The notes below the pieces were generated by a model, which ran no database searches, was not told where the DNA came from, and saw only the letters and a program-made list of their open reading frames with translations. A program made the translations under genes and the position numbers. Of a DNA stretch of 64,000 nucleotides, positions 27,201-36,063 are shown piece after piece. How positions within the stretch are numbered: the stretch's first letter is position 1; each line of letters begins with the position of its first letter. Origin of the DNA: Owenia fusiformis (lineage: Eukaryota; Annelida; Polychaeta; Sabellida; Oweniidae); assembly GCA_903813345.2 (NCBI GenBank), contig CAIIXF020000001.1, forward strand, positions 37,233,366-37,297,365, given 5' to 3'.

Positions 27201-27821
27201 TTTGGCGAATAGGCGCTCGATATTCCCGTGAAACATTAAGCAAGTTTGGAAAGGTATGCCTAAATACTAAGAATACAAAGTGAAGCGGTATGATCATCAA
27301 AATGGAAAGATAATATTTCTAACATTTATGTTATATGTTATAAATATATATTCGCTTGTGATTAAGACCTTACAATTGTAAAGTACGAAGCAGTAATCAT
27401 GACTCTCGCGAAGAAATAATTATTGTTTATATTTCTTATTTCAAAGGAAGAAACAGTTGGTTGGTGAAGCTAGTCAAGTTTCAAAGAAAATGGAGAAATT
27501 GATCTCCCGATAAATTCTCGCAAGTAATAAATGTGGTTTTCATATTTATAGAAAAATGATCTACTTTATTTTGAAATAAACAAGTATACACTTTGAGGAT
27601 TTTTAGAAAAAGACATAATAAGGAATTATATGAGCCCAATAAACAATTTTTGTCAAGAGTGCTCCGACTACTACTTTCTAAATCTGATACTTCCCTTAAC
27701 AGATGCAATGAGATTGGAGTTCTTAAATGTACTTACCAAAGTTAGGAAAGTCAGCATTACAAAAAGTGATGTAAAATTCACAAATTATATGTACGAATAC
27801 TAATCCAATATATATTTCCAT
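5975..27821 (-). CDS. Gene A: secreted chitin-binding-like/sushi/VWA multidomain protein (10 exons)
   Basis: The coding exons on the minus strand are 27821-27737, 24776-24558, 19449-19231, 18429-18324, 17976-17870, 17669-17478, 17019-16906, 16767-16678, 16592-16194 and 6255-5975. All junctions are GT-AG and the phases agree throughout, giving 1812 nt and 603 residues. Domain order: signal peptide (1-23), chitin-binding (CBM14)-like (29-101), two knottin-like CC repeats (102-174), sushi 1 (175-245), sushi 2 (246-309), Cys-rich modules (310-377), VWA (about 380-603) with the MIDAS motif DTSCS and later Thr and Asp (LSDG). All introns are phase 1 except the one splitting sushi 1 (phase 2), as expected for shuffled extracellular modules. 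VWA plus chitin-binding modules recall molluscan shell-matrix proteins such as Pif and BMSP, or secreted immune proteins. The role is inferred only. The last intron is 9.9 kb and full of MITEs. Confidence 0.8.
6352..6819. mobile_element. Harbinger-like MITE, copy 2
   Basis: It has the same terminal repeats and interior as copy 1. The flanks are TAA on the left (6349-6351) and TTA on the right (6820-6822), so the 3-bp duplication is imperfect. It lies in the last intron of gene A. Confidence 0.75.
7190..7300. repeat. Fragment of the dispersed repeat of 12345-12962
   Basis: The stretch from 'gagttctttgtcgaatgaat' through 'gcatttcgcttatgtttttcat' matches both arms of the inverted repeat near 12.4 and 12.9 kb. 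Confidence 0.6.
7620..7745. repeat. Dispersed repeat fragment (reverse orientation to 9093)
   Basis: The reverse complement matches 9093-9180 and 60115-60210, sharing 'attgttttttgttcctttc', 'accaattctt' and 'aaataaaatgtctttc'. Confidence 0.6.
7785..8166. mobile_element. Left-truncated copy of the 'ataccgcaggtgaa' element
   Basis: It matches the right part of the complete copy at 19737-20367: 'ccttgatttgattggttgcg', 'tgattgagtaagtttatta', 'atgccataccgcaggtgaat'-like words and 'tttttgtatcgtgtttacc'. The left terminus is missing and the right end is mutated ('accgagtaa'). Confidence 0.65.
8167..9090. other. Gene A intron 9 DNA, nothing recognised
   Basis: AT-rich sequence with only short frames and no repeat match noted. 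Confidence 0.4.
9093..9360. repeat. Dispersed fold-back-like repeat
   Basis: It shares long stretches with 60115-60400. Inside it, 'acacaaaggaaattttggttgatt' is answered by 'aatcaaccaaactttccttt' further on, so the unit is partly self-complementary. Confidence 0.55.
9370..9600. repeat. Purine-rich low-complexity tandem 'gcagagtagagagcag'
   Basis: Degenerate repeats of 'cagagtagagagcag' and 'gcagacaggcagag' occur on one strand. No protein is supported. The 9600-10560 stretch after it holds two short frames (71 and 116 codons) that I do not recognise. Confidence 0.55.
10600..11200. mobile_element. Relic of the 'catctgggtaat' MITE, interrupted by the Harbinger-like copy 3
   Basis: The flanks of copy 3 ('ctttcttatatac...cctgccatgtta' and 'aattgcccgaacgagccacct...gcatctgggtaat') match the uninterrupted element at 32481-32566 ('cctgccatgttaattgaccc', 'agccacctggtgg', 'cgcatttgggtaat'). 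The older element was therefore split by the younger one. Confidence 0.7.
10673..11138. mobile_element. Harbinger-like MITE, copy 3, with a natural empty site
   Basis: It has CACCCCAG/CTGGGGTG ends, with TTA on the left (10670-10672) and TAA on the right (11139-11141). The related sequence at 32500 reads 'ccatgttaattg' with no insert. The insertion therefore added three bases plus the element, as expected for a 3-bp duplication with one later substitution. Confidence 0.8.
11448..11470. repeat. (ttta)n microsatellite
   Basis: A short run of 'ttta' units lies next to the element that follows. Confidence 0.6.
11511..12101. mobile_element. Diverged copy of the 'ataccgcaggtgaa' element
   Basis: The right end 'tttaccgcgtaaca' matches the intact copy (19737-20367), and most of the interior aligns. 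The left end is mutated or lost. Confidence 0.65.
12345..12962. mobile_element. Fold-back element with ~125-bp arms
   Basis: The left arm (about 12345-12470, 'gcgagttgtttgtagaatga', 'gcatttcgcttatgtttttc') is reverse-complementary to the right arm (about 12830-12960, 'gaaaaacataagcaaaatgc', 'tcattctacaaacaactcgc'). No coding sequence and no clear target duplication were found. Confidence 0.6.
13050..14560. repeat. Degenerate ~300-bp tandem array with poly-C tracts
   Basis: The word 'gcccagaaagcaccaaat' recurs at about 13171, 13479, 13803, 14009 and 14416. It alternates with 'gcccagacatcatcaaatag' at about 13303, 13610, 13888 and 14138. Runs of C separate the units. No frame survives across units. 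Confidence 0.7.
14655..14826. repeat. Tetranucleotide array (gtag/gtaa)n
   Basis: Imperfect 'taggtagctgagtaagtagc' repeats. The frame through them is an artefact of 4-bp periodicity. Confidence 0.75.
15745..15890 (-). mobile_element. tRNA-derived SINE
   Basis: On the minus strand, 'ctcagtggtagagcat' reads as a pol III A box with D-arm, and 'ggctcaatcccc' (15807-15818) is close to the B box GGTTCGAATCC. The tRNA-like body spans about 15797-15866. It is followed by a tail with 'agcccttaacacaattctgt', and a second partial copy of the tail lies at 16045-16110. The anticodon arm is degenerate, so this is not a working tRNA. Confidence 0.65.
16045..16112 (-). repeat. Partial second copy of the SINE tail
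   Basis: 'cacagaattg', 'gctaagggctgacgt' and 'ccaccctagtgggga' match 15752-15811. It lies just downstream of the VWA exon of gene A. Confidence 0.5.
16194..16592 (-). CDS. Gene A exon 9: first part of VWA domain
   Basis: 399 nt, acceptor 'ttttcag|ca', donor 'gatg|gtatgt'. It encodes the first strand DIVFAVDTSCS with the MIDAS DxSxS motif, a conserved Thr region (CSTHTYAAL) and the strand with LLSDG. Gene B's exon 55745-56143 has the same length and phase. Confidence 0.88.
16678..16767 (-). CDS. Gene A exon 8: short Cys-rich module
   Basis: 90 nt, phase 1 at both ends, acceptor 'tttcatag|gt', donor 'ccac|gtaaga'. It encodes a CR-x4-RCSSDDDCC-RGLGC pattern ending TCEP, a compact disulfide-rich unit like the one in exon 3. 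It is matched by gene B 56908-56997. Confidence 0.8.
16906..17019 (-). CDS. Gene A exon 7: Cys-rich module with Gly-Asn insert
   Basis: 114 nt, phase 1 at both ends, acceptor 'cttttcag|aa', donor 'acat|gtttgt'. It encodes ICQELGQPC, a GNGNGNG tract, then DCC and NEVMACGF. Gene B (57130-57225) lacks the GN tract, which accounts for the 18-nt length difference. Confidence 0.8.
17478..17669 (-). CDS. Gene A exon 6: sushi (CCP) domain 2
   Basis: 192 nt, phase 1-1. The four sushi cysteines are seen (LQC, TVEC, VLTC, PQKC), with the conserved Trp before the last Cys (RWDKDPQKC). It is matched by gene B 59368-59562. Confidence 0.88.
17870..17976 (-). CDS. Gene A exon 5: second half of sushi 1
   Basis: 107 nt. 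The acceptor 'cgttttag|t' was chosen over one 21 bases upstream for two reasons. It gives the usual sushi stretch VSFSC, and the paralogue has an acceptor only at this place with the same exon length. The exon ends GPVPTCE, donor 'gaaa|gtttgt'. Confidence 0.78.
18324..18429 (-). CDS. Gene A exon 4: first half of sushi 1
   Basis: 106 nt, acceptor 'gttttag|ct', donor 'ttcag|gtactg', phase 1 to 2. It encodes PDCEYPVAPQNG and PGEIVSF, the typical start of a sushi domain. No counterpart for gene B is seen within the window. Confidence 0.8.
18845..19040. mobile_element. Hairpin MITE
   Basis: 'tggtcacatttgccccgat' and 'gccggccgattgagt' are answered by 'actcaatcggccgggc' and 'atcggagcaaatgtgaacca'. 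The arms meet near 18970, and a further partial arm lies on the left. No coding content; it sits in intron 3 of gene A. Confidence 0.65.
19231..19449 (-). CDS. Gene A exon 3: two knottin-like Cys repeats
   Basis: 219 nt, phase 1-1, acceptor 'atttacag|ag', donor 'cattg|gtaagt'. It encodes GCRSEGECCDG...LLCKESICC, then PCVEDEDCCRGGNLKC. The C-x(5-6)-C-x(4)-CC spacing resembles inhibitor-knot or Dickkopf-like units. Function unknown. Confidence 0.82.
19737..20367. mobile_element. Intact 631-bp non-autonomous element with TGTTACGCGGTA ends
   Basis: The perfect 12-bp terminal repeats TGTTACGCGGTA / TACCGCGTAACA are flanked by GTTAG on both sides (19732-19736, 20368-20372). The interior contains many 'ataccgcaggtgaatatg' words in both orientations. 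Diverged copies are at 7785 and 11511. The superfamily is not assigned. It lies in intron 2 of gene A. Confidence 0.75.
20373..24557. other. Gene A intron 2, AT-rich, no gene recognised
   Basis: No frame with recognisable domains on either strand, no array, and no end-repeat pair noted. Confidence 0.45.
24558..24776 (-). CDS. Gene A exon 2: chitin-binding-like domain
   Basis: 219 nt, phase 1-1, acceptor 'ttcttttag|ag', donor 'gaaag|gtacta'. It encodes C-x11-PDDESNCHYYFC-x9-RRC...NLC, resembling the peritrophin-A/CBM14 pattern with an aromatic pair before the third Cys. A further Cys follows near the exon end. The assignment is tentative because the spacing is irregular. Confidence 0.7.
26150..26440 (-). 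pseudogene. Non-LTR reverse transcriptase fragment
   Basis: The minus strand reads LKPSAAGHDAFKP, then after a frameshift LSLKSGIFPDRLKIAKGIPI and NYRPISVLP, which are hallmark motifs of CR1/Jockey-type RT domains. Stops and frameshifts bound it. It lies in intron 1 of gene A, about 1.4 kb from exon 1. Confidence 0.8.
27737..27821 (-). CDS. Gene A exon 1: start codon and signal peptide
   Basis: 85 nt. The ATG gives a hydrophobic N-terminus (MEIYIGLVFVHIICEFYITF) followed by CNA as a likely cleavage site. The donor 'ctttg|gtaagtac' joins exon 2 in phase 1. There is no counterpart for gene B in the window. Confidence 0.75.
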
Positions 27822-28200
27822 TTCGGTTTATTTCCTGTACCTAACGTATCCTTATTGTGCTGATATCTCGTATACTTGTATAGATATTTGACTGAAAGAT
27901 TTATCAATAAGAAATGACATAACCAATTAACTACATATTACGTATGATCAATTACAAATTGAATTGAGTTTTTGAGAGACACGAGTAATTATACAAGTTT
28001 CCCGGAAATTCGTAGGGATAAAGAAAAGCTGCCCGTCCTTTCGGTTGTTCGGGCTATACCCCAAACACAGTGTTGACGGATTCGTTTCAAAGATCCATGT
28101 GAGGTATGGCAAGTGATTTTGGACGGTTATCTTTCACCACGAATACTTTCTGGCCATATAGAATACAGTGGTTTTTATCAAAACAATATGTTTTCTTTCA
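27822..28200 (-). promoter_or_regulatory. Putative 5' flank of gene A, cut short by the giant element
   Basis: Only about 380 bases separate the start codon from the target duplication of the 24.9-kb element. I see no canonical TATA box. 5' UTR and promoter elements could lie here or in the element's arm. Confidence 0.35.
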
Positions 28201-28208
28201 AGTGAAGT
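28201..28208. repeat. Left target-site duplication AGTGAAGT
   Basis: Identical to 53136-53143, directly outside the ends of the inverted arms. Confidence 0.8.
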
Positions 28209-29455
28209 AGATCTGATTTTTAGTCCCGATCACGACAAATGTTTTTCACAGATCGGGATATGATGAATCGAAGTTACACTGTCACGTAATTTTATAGGGC
28301 TCGCGGGATATTCACGAAGTCAAACACCTTTATCCCGTATGAGCACTTTGTAGCACTGAGCTACGGGACAGTCAGGTTTTCAAACCCACTGTCCCGTACC
28401 AGCGCTTGGTAAAAAAATTTGCTGCGGGATGAAGTGATTTCAAAACTTGACTAATGCTGATCAAAGTATATGCTATCAAGCCATCACATACATGTATCTC
28501 TATGTAATTACCATACTATATTAACCCTTGCAAAAAATTCCATTTTTCATCTTTGTACTGAATTATATCAACATCAGTCTTTTATCTTTGAAATGTTGCT
28601 AAAGTTTATTGGGAGGGGTGGCATGTACACACTTGATTCAAAATGCTATTGTTTGTGTGTGAGGGGGGGGGGGGCATCTCCAGAGTTGACTCACATCATG
28701 GTCTATAAGAATCACAACTGTCACAAATCATCATTCCATCTGGTATCATTTAAATATCCTTGAATATGATTTGCAGTATGTACATAAATCCTTGTGTGCC
28801 ATCCTGTATCATATATTATGCCTATTGTTAATGTTGCATATGTCTTTTTATTTTTTAATCAGCTAATATATATGTATATAAACACTGGTGAAGTAATGTG
28901 GTCATTCCTCAAGCCCTCCATATCATTTATCATCCTAATTGTTCATATGTCAACAGCTCCTTCCAGTGAATTAAATAAAAGTTGTTCTTCACGATAAATA
29001 CCGGTGAAGTATTGTGGCAATTCCACATGCAATCTGTTTTTCCATCTATTCCCTGCTGTTATTCCACCATATTCTATCTATATGTTTTTGACATGCTGAT
29101 TACCCATGCCATACATCCTGAAATAAGCAAATAATATTTAAATTATTTTCTTTTCTGTATTGTGCCTTTTGTTCATTTATCATTCACTTATGTCCAGTAA
29201 ATTGAATAAAGTACTAGAAATATGCAAACTCCATAGCGCAGCAAATGCCAAAGAACACTAAATTCATGAATCTGTATGCCACAACATAATATTTATCATC
29301 TACCTTACCCTTGATTTGCAAATATAAAAAAAACATTAAAATGTTGCATGTATATCAGAATAATCACCAATTCAAGTATTTGGGTGACCATTTGTATTAG
29401 ATCATTGGTGTGGCGGGGGGGGGGGGGGGGAGGCACGATGGGTGCAAACCCTCTT
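28209..29455 (+). repeat. Left inverted arm, unique part
   Basis: It matches 51885-53135 on the opposite strand over its whole length. The differences seen are G-tract lengths (28663 region, 29415 region) and scattered single bases. The frames at 28470-28763 and 28794-28997 recur in the other arm but show no domain and are probably not genes. Confidence 0.85.
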
Positions 29456-30765
29456 CCCCATAACCAATAACAAAATGGCTCCATTACTTTTCGAGTAAGA
29501 ATAAAAAGAGTAAAAAATGGTGGTCATTTTGAAAAATGGCTGCCTTTTACCCAAAGTGTCATTTGACAGTGTGCCATGCTTATAGTATTCACATATAAAA
29601 TATGAACAAAATTGCTCTACTACTTTTTGAGTTATAGTAAAAAATGTAAAAATGGTCGCCATTTTTCAAAATGGTCGCCAACTACCCAAAGCGTCATTAG
29701 ACAGTGTGCCATGCTTATAGTATTCACATATAAAATATGAACAAAATCGCTCTACTACTTTTTGAGTTATAGTAAAAAATGTAAAAATGGTCACCATGTT
29801 TCAAAATGGTTGCTCACTACCCAAAGTGTCATTAGACAGTGTGCCATGCTTATAGTATTCCTATATAAAATATGAACAAAATCGCTCTACTACTTTTTGA
29901 GTCAGTTTAGTAAAAAATGTAAAAATGGTCGCCATTTTTCAAAATGGTCGCCTACTACCCAAAGTGTCATTAGACAGTGTGCCATGCTTATAGTATTCAC
30001 ATATAAAATATGAACAAAATCGCTCTACTACTTTTTGAGTTAAAGTAAAAAATGTAAAAATGGTCGCCATTTTTCAAAATGGTCGCCTACTACCCAAAGT
30101 GTCATTAGACAGTGTGCCATGCTTATAGTATTCACATATAAAATATGAACAAAATCGCTCTACTACTTTTTGAGTCAGTATAGTAAAAAATGTAAAAATG
30201 GTCGCCATTTTTCAAAATGGTCGCCTACTACCCAAAGTGTCATTAGACAGTGTGCCATGCTTATAGTATTCACATATAAAATATGAACAAAATCGCTCTA
30301 CTACTTTTTGAGCTATAGTAAAAAATGTAAAAATGGTCGCCATTTTTCAAAATGGCCGCCTTCTACCAAAAGTGTCATTTGACAGTGTGCCATGCTTATA
30401 GTATTCACATATAAAATATGAACAAAATCGCTCTACTACTTTTTGAGTTATAGTAAAAAATGTAAAAATGGTCGCCATTTTTCAAAATGGCCGCCTTCTA
30501 CCAAAAGTGTCATTAGACAGTGTGCCATGCTTATAGTATTCACATACCAAATATGAACAAAAACCCTCCACTACGTTTTGAGGTACAGTAAAAACCATTA
30601 AAATGGCAGCCATATTGAAAAATGGCAGCCTTCCACCAAAAGTGTCATTAGACAGTGTGCCATGCTTATAGTATTCACATACCAAATATGAACAAAATCA
30701 CTTCACTACTTTTTGATTTATAGTAAAAAAAAGTAAAAATGGTGGTCATTTTTCAAAAATGACAG
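29456..30765. repeat. ~135-bp satellite, left array (~10 copies)
   Basis: The unit contains 'gtcattagacagtgtgccat', 'gcttatagtattcacatat', 'tgaacaaaatcgctctacta' and 'atggtcgccatttttcaaaa'. Starts at 29693, 29828, 29966 and 30101 give 135-138 bp. A 'gagtcag' insertion variant occurs in two units here and also in the right array. Confidence 0.88.
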
Positions 30766-32945
30766 TCAGTGACATGGTATGATACATGATATGACATTGA
30801 GTGCCATGGTATGTTACAAATATGATAGTAGATGACATGGTATGTTTCAAGATATGTCAATGAGTGACATGGTGTTACAAGATATGACAGTGAGTAACAT
30901 AGTATGCTACCTGATTTGACAGTGAGTTACGTAGTATGATACAAGATATGGCAGTAAGGGACATGGTATGATACATGATATGACAGTGTGTGACGTGATA
31001 TGTTACAAAATATGACAGTGATTGGCATGGTATGTTACAATAAATGACAGTGAGTGACATGGTATGTCATATGATATGACAGACTGTGACATGGTATGAT
31101 ACATGATATGACAGTGAGTGGCATGGTATGTTACAAGATATCGACAGTTAGTTGAATGGAATGATATAAGATATGACAGTGAGTGACACGGTTTGTTACA
31201 AGATATGACATTGAGTGACATATGTTACAAGATCAGACAGTAAGGGACATTGTATGTTACAAGATATGACAGTCTGTGACATAGTATGATACATGATATG
31301 ACAGTGTGTGACATGGTATGTTACAAAATAAGGACCCACAGTCCTGTGCTCACACAGTTTGGAACCTTCAGAGGAATGTATATCCTGACTTTCAAACAAA
31401 ACTATTGATTTGGATTTGTAGTCTCCAACTTTGAGAAACTTAGATAGCACAGTTGTGTGACCTAGTTTGATGACCTTTGACCTTGAAAATTTTAAATTAT
31501 TCAGAGCTCAATAAGGTCTTTCGTGATTAAGCTGACCAAAATTTACATCCAAAAATCAATTTGAAAAATCAACCTTTTTGACCTTTCAAAGGTCACTGTA
31601 CTGAAGGTCAAGTAAAGGTCAAATCCTAAAACTAATGTCAAATTTGAACTCCTGGCAACTTGAAGATGATTTTCAAAAAAAATTTGGTCAAGTGAAGCAA
31701 GTTGAAAAGTAACTTATTTTTACTGTTTTTTGACGTCAAATATCTCAAAAACAGTAAAAATTTGATGTCGCATAATATGACAGTCTTTGACATGGTATGA
31801 TATGTGATATGACAGTGAGTGATGTGGTATGTTACAAGATATGACAGTGAGTGACATGGTATGTTACAAGATATGACAGTTAGTGGAATGGAATGATATA
31901 AGATATGACATTGAGTGACACGCTATGTTACAAGATATGACATTGAGTGACATATGTTACAAGATCAGATAGTAAGTGACATTGTATGTTACACGATATG
32001 ACAGTCTGTGACATGGTATGATACATGATATGACAGTGAGTGACATGGTATGATACAAGATATGACAATGAGTGGCATGATATGTCACATTATATGACAG
32101 TTTGTGACATGGAATGATACATGATATGACATTAATAACCCAGATGCGAGTAGAAATTATCTTGATTTACGTCATTAAAAATTCAAAATTCAGTCAAAGT
32201 CATATTTGAAATCTACATGTTAAATTACATCTAGAAATGTGGTTTTAAAAAGTTTTTATCAACTTTGAAAAATTAATTTTCTTTGAAAATGTGACTTCTA
32301 GCTCGGGGAGATTCCTCATAGACCCCATGCTATAAAATCACAAAAAATGAAATATCTTTTCTTTTAGTGGACAGATAATATTTTGCTTTACCGGACATAT
32401 TTCCATTAGTATAAGTATTAGGCACATAAGGGTTATATGAAAATTGAGCCACTTAAATTGATAATATTCAAGTTTAAGGAAACTTTCTTATATACCTGCC
32501 ATGTTAATTGACCCGAATCAGCCACCTGGTGGTAAAACTGGTAACTACCTACTCGCATTTGGGTAATTGTTACAAGATATGTCAGTGAGTAACATGGTAT
32601 GTTACAAGATATGACAGTGAGTGACATGGTACGATACAAAATATGACATTGAGTGACATGGAATGTAACAAGATATGACAGTGAGTGACATGGTATGAAA
32701 CAAAACATAACATTGAGTGGCAGGGTGTGTTACAAGATATGACAATGAGTGGCATGGATTGTTACAAGGTATGACAGTAAGTGACACAATATGTTTCAAG
32801 TTGTGACAATGAGTTACATGGTATGTTACGATATATGACAGTGAGTGACATGGTATGTTACAAGATATGACAGGGAGTGACATGGTTTGACACATGATAT
32901 GACAGTCAGTGATATGGTATGATACAAGATATGACATTGAGTGAC
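30766..32945. repeat. 32-bp tandem array in three blocks
   Basis: The unit 'gatatgacagtgagtgacat' plus 'ggtatgttacaa' spans about 30766-31330, 31770-32130 and 32570-32945. The blocks are separated by a ~440-bp unrelated segment (with 'aaggtcaaat' words akin to the 33.6-kb array) and by a MITE. Frames through it are periodic artefacts. Confidence 0.85.
32137..32566. mobile_element. MITE with AACCCAGATGCGAGTAG ends
   Basis: The left 'taacccagatgcgagtag' pairs with the right 'ctactcgcatttgggtaa'. It is inserted in the 32-bp array. The target duplication is not certain. The right half also exists at 10600-11200. Confidence 0.65.
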
Positions 32946-33296
32946 AAATACACTATCAGTCCTAAACTGATAAGCTGAATTGACTGATTTGGCTTGAAAT
33001 CTGTAGCTTAGACAAGATTTATTGAAAGACTGCCCAACCGCCTATGCATTGACCAGCAAACTGATCACAATTTAGCACCCAAGTGTCTGATAATAAAAAT
33101 CATCAAAGTTTAGGGCCCTTACCTCTGTCTGTTGTTTGAAAAATAAATCAGTCTGACTCTCTGTGATAAAGTCGTGTGTTGAAAAGTTGGATTATACATT
33201 CTTACTGCACCATCCCACTTTTTCCATCCTTGCTCATCCTGAAGCAGATAATACAAATTGCATCAGTATATGTCTAATAATAATTAACAAGCAGAG

Positions 33297-33516
33297 CAGG
33301 CCTGTAGCCAGGGGGTGGGAGCGGGGGGGGGGGGGGGGGGGGCAGGGAGGGGCACTCCAGGACAGAAATTCTTTTATAAAATCATGTAGTTTTTCACTAT
33401 TCTGAGCACTTTTCGCAAGATTTTTTGCCAAAACTGTCAAAAAGCTCCCCCCGCCTAGGCAAAAAGTCCCCTTTGGTAAAACCACTCCCCCCAGGTAAAT
33501 CCTGGCTACGGGCCAG
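33297..33516. mobile_element. CAGGCCYGTAGCCAGG MITE, degenerate copy
   Basis: The left end 'caggcctgtagccagg' pairs with the right end 'cctggctacgggcc'. The last bases and target duplication are degraded. It resembles the cleaner copy at 46294-46506. Confidence 0.7.
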
Positions 33517-33639
33517 CAGGGCATACAATGATCATTAATGGGCAATCATATGCATGCATGATTGGTAATTGTCTCAGTCACATGTTATAAAGTTTATACT
33601 ATTATCAAGTTACAACCCTTACAATTTATACAAGGCATT

Positions 33640-35300
33640 AACATGACAAAATGTCACCACCTAAAGGTCAATTTGAAGCAAGTTGAAAACAGACCTTTTT
33701 GACCTTTTTTGACCTTGAGAAGGTCATTAAAGGTGAAATGTCAAATCTAGAGTCAGATTTGAATTTCTGAGAACATGTAGATGATTTTGAAAAAAAAAAT
33801 TAGTCAATTTGAAACAAGTTGAAAAAAGACCTTTTTGACCTTGAGAAGGTCATTGAAGGTAAAATGTCAAATCTAAAGTCATATTTGAATTTCTGAGAAC
33901 ATGTAGATGATTTTGAAAAAAAAATTTAGTCAATTTGAAGCAAGATGAAAAAATACCTTTTTGACCTTTTTTGACATTGAGAAGGTCATTGAAGGTCAAA
34001 TGTCAAATCTAAAGTCAGATTTGAATTTCTGAGAACATGTAGATGATTTTGAAAAAAAAATTTAGTCAATTTGAAGCAAGTTGAAAAAAGACCTTTTTGA
34101 CCTTTTTTGACTTTGAGAAGGTCATTGAAGGTCAAATGTCAAATTTTAAGTCAAATCTAAAGTCAGATTTGAATTTCTGAGAACACGTAGATGATTTTGA
34201 AAAAAAAATTTAGTCAATTTGAAGCAAGTTGAAAACAGACCTTTTTCACCTTTTTTGACCTTGAGAAGGTCATTGAAGGTCAAATGTCAAATCTAAAGTC
34301 AGATTTGAAGGTCAAATGTCAAATCTAAAGTCAAATCTAAAGTCATATTTGAATTTCTGAGAACATGTAGATGATTTTGAAAAAAAAATTTAGTCAATTT
34401 GAAGCAAGATGAAAAAATACCTTTTTGACCTTTTTTGACATTGAGAAGGTCATTGAAGGTCAAATGTAAAATCTAAAGTCAGATTTGAATTTCTGAGAAC
34501 ATGTAGATGATTTTGAAAAAAAAATTTAGTCAATTTGAAGCAAGTTGAAAAAAGACCTTTTTGACCTTTTTTGACTTTGAGAAGGTCATTGAAGGTCAAA
34601 TGTCAAATCTTAAGTCAAATCTAAAGTCAGATTTGAATTTCTGAGAACACGTAGATGATTTTGAAAAAAAAATTTAGTCAATTTGAAGCAAGTTGAAAAC
34701 AGACGTTTTTGACCTTTTTTGACCTTGAGAAGGTCATTGAAGGTCAAATGTCAAATCTAAAGTCAAATCTTAAGTCAGATTTGAATTTCTGAGAACACGT
34801 AGATGATTTTGAAAAAAAAATTTAGTCAATTTGAAGCAAGTTGAAAACAGACCTTTTTCACCTTTTTTGACCTTGAGAAGGTCATTGAAGGTCAAATGTC
34901 AAATCTAAAGTCAGATTTGAAGGTCAAATGTCAAATCTAAAGTCAAATCTAAAGTCAGATTTGAATTTCTGAGAACATGTAGATGATTTTGAAAAAAATT
35001 TAGTCAATGTGAAGCAAGTTGAAAAAAGACCTTTTTGACCTTGAGAAGGTCATTGAAGGTCAAATGTCAAATCTAAAGTCAGATTTGAACTTCTGAGAAC
35101 ATGTAGATGATTTAGAAAAAAATTGAAGTCAGTCTAAACAGTATTTGTAAAGTTATAGGAAGTTGTAAGAAATTGTTACAGACGCCGGACGCCGGACGCC
35201 GGACGCCAACCTCCAACCACCAACCACCAACCGCCGTCACAAAAAAAAACGGAGACCATAACAATATGTCACCACTTTTGGTGGTGACATAACAAGTCAA
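33640..35300. repeat. Higher-order tandem array of 'aaggtcattgaaggtcaaat' units
   Basis: Ten units are marked by 'ctgagaacatgtagatga'. Spacings of about 126, 136, 148, 180, 136, 148, 148, 180 and 124 show a higher-order 136-148-180 block that was itself duplicated. The array is bracketed by 'aatgtcaccacc' on the left and 'atgtcaccac...gtggtgacat' on the right (35266-35291), possibly the ends of a transposon that carried it. A 'gacgccg' run lies at 35181-35208. Confidence 0.8.
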
Positions 35301-35560
35301 ACTATACCAACATGAAATCAAGCCCATGTTATATACACGAGAACTTGCTTCTTGTTTCACATCGAGACATCTGGTCTCAGTTTCCAGGAACGAAGTCATG
35401 ACTTCATGATAAAACATTCAATGATTATCGGCTGGTCCGGAAAATATTTGTGAAAATGCATTTCATATGATGTATTTTTATCGTTTGTGCAAATACATGT
35501 GAAGAAGAATGTCAAATAAAGCTGAAATGATGTGTTTAAAATGGGACCCTGTATCAATTT

Positions 35561-36057
35561 CAGGCCTGTCAACTGTCCCGCAATTTGCGGATTTGTCACG
35601 CATTTGCTGAAGAATTTGAAGTCACGCCAGTTTTTTTTGCGTGACAGAAAATGTCACGCAAATACGCATTTAACCTGGTAATTGTCAAGCAAAAATATTT
35701 CTGTAGAAAAATTTCTAAAAAAGATCGTCTACACAGCAAAAATACGAACGACGAAAAAAAATGTACGCATTTCGTTCGGACTTTTCACGCGAATTACGTA
35801 TATGTCACGCATTCCGTTCGAAATTTTTCGTACCTACCCCCCCCCCCCCCCGTTGATGGATGTTTGAAACGCGAGCGTAGTGAGCGCCGAAAAATTTGAG
35901 GTGTTCAAAATTTGGCAAGATGTAATAAAATTTAAACCAAGGTGTTCAAAATTTGGATCAAGGTGTTCAGATTTGGACCAAGGTGTCCACATTTTGAGGG
36001 GAGGTGTTCAACATTTCCAAGTCACTCATGTTAGGTGTTCCCAAGTTGACAGGCCTG
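35561..36057. mobile_element. CAGGCCTGTCAAC element with 6-bp duplication
   Basis: CAGGCCTGTCAAC and GTTGACAGGCCTG ends are flanked by CAATTT on both sides (35555-35560, 36058-36063). The interior has repeated 'ggtgttcaaaatttgg' words and no gene. A second copy, hit by the hAT element, starts at 38064. Confidence 0.82.
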
Positions 36058-36063
36058 CAATTT

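Noticed and set aside
28470-28997. Two frames conserved in both inverted arms (also 52350-52874)
   Set aside because: They are kept only because the arms are nearly identical. They run through G-tracts that change length between arms, and no domain is recognisable.
30875-32937. Minus-strand frames of 60-110 codons repeating 'CHSLSYLVTYHVTH'
   Set aside because: Periodic translation of the 32-bp satellite, with no start context, domain or conservation.
30766-35300. CRISPR-like array
   Set aside because: The repeats are directly tandem without unique spacers, in animal DNA.
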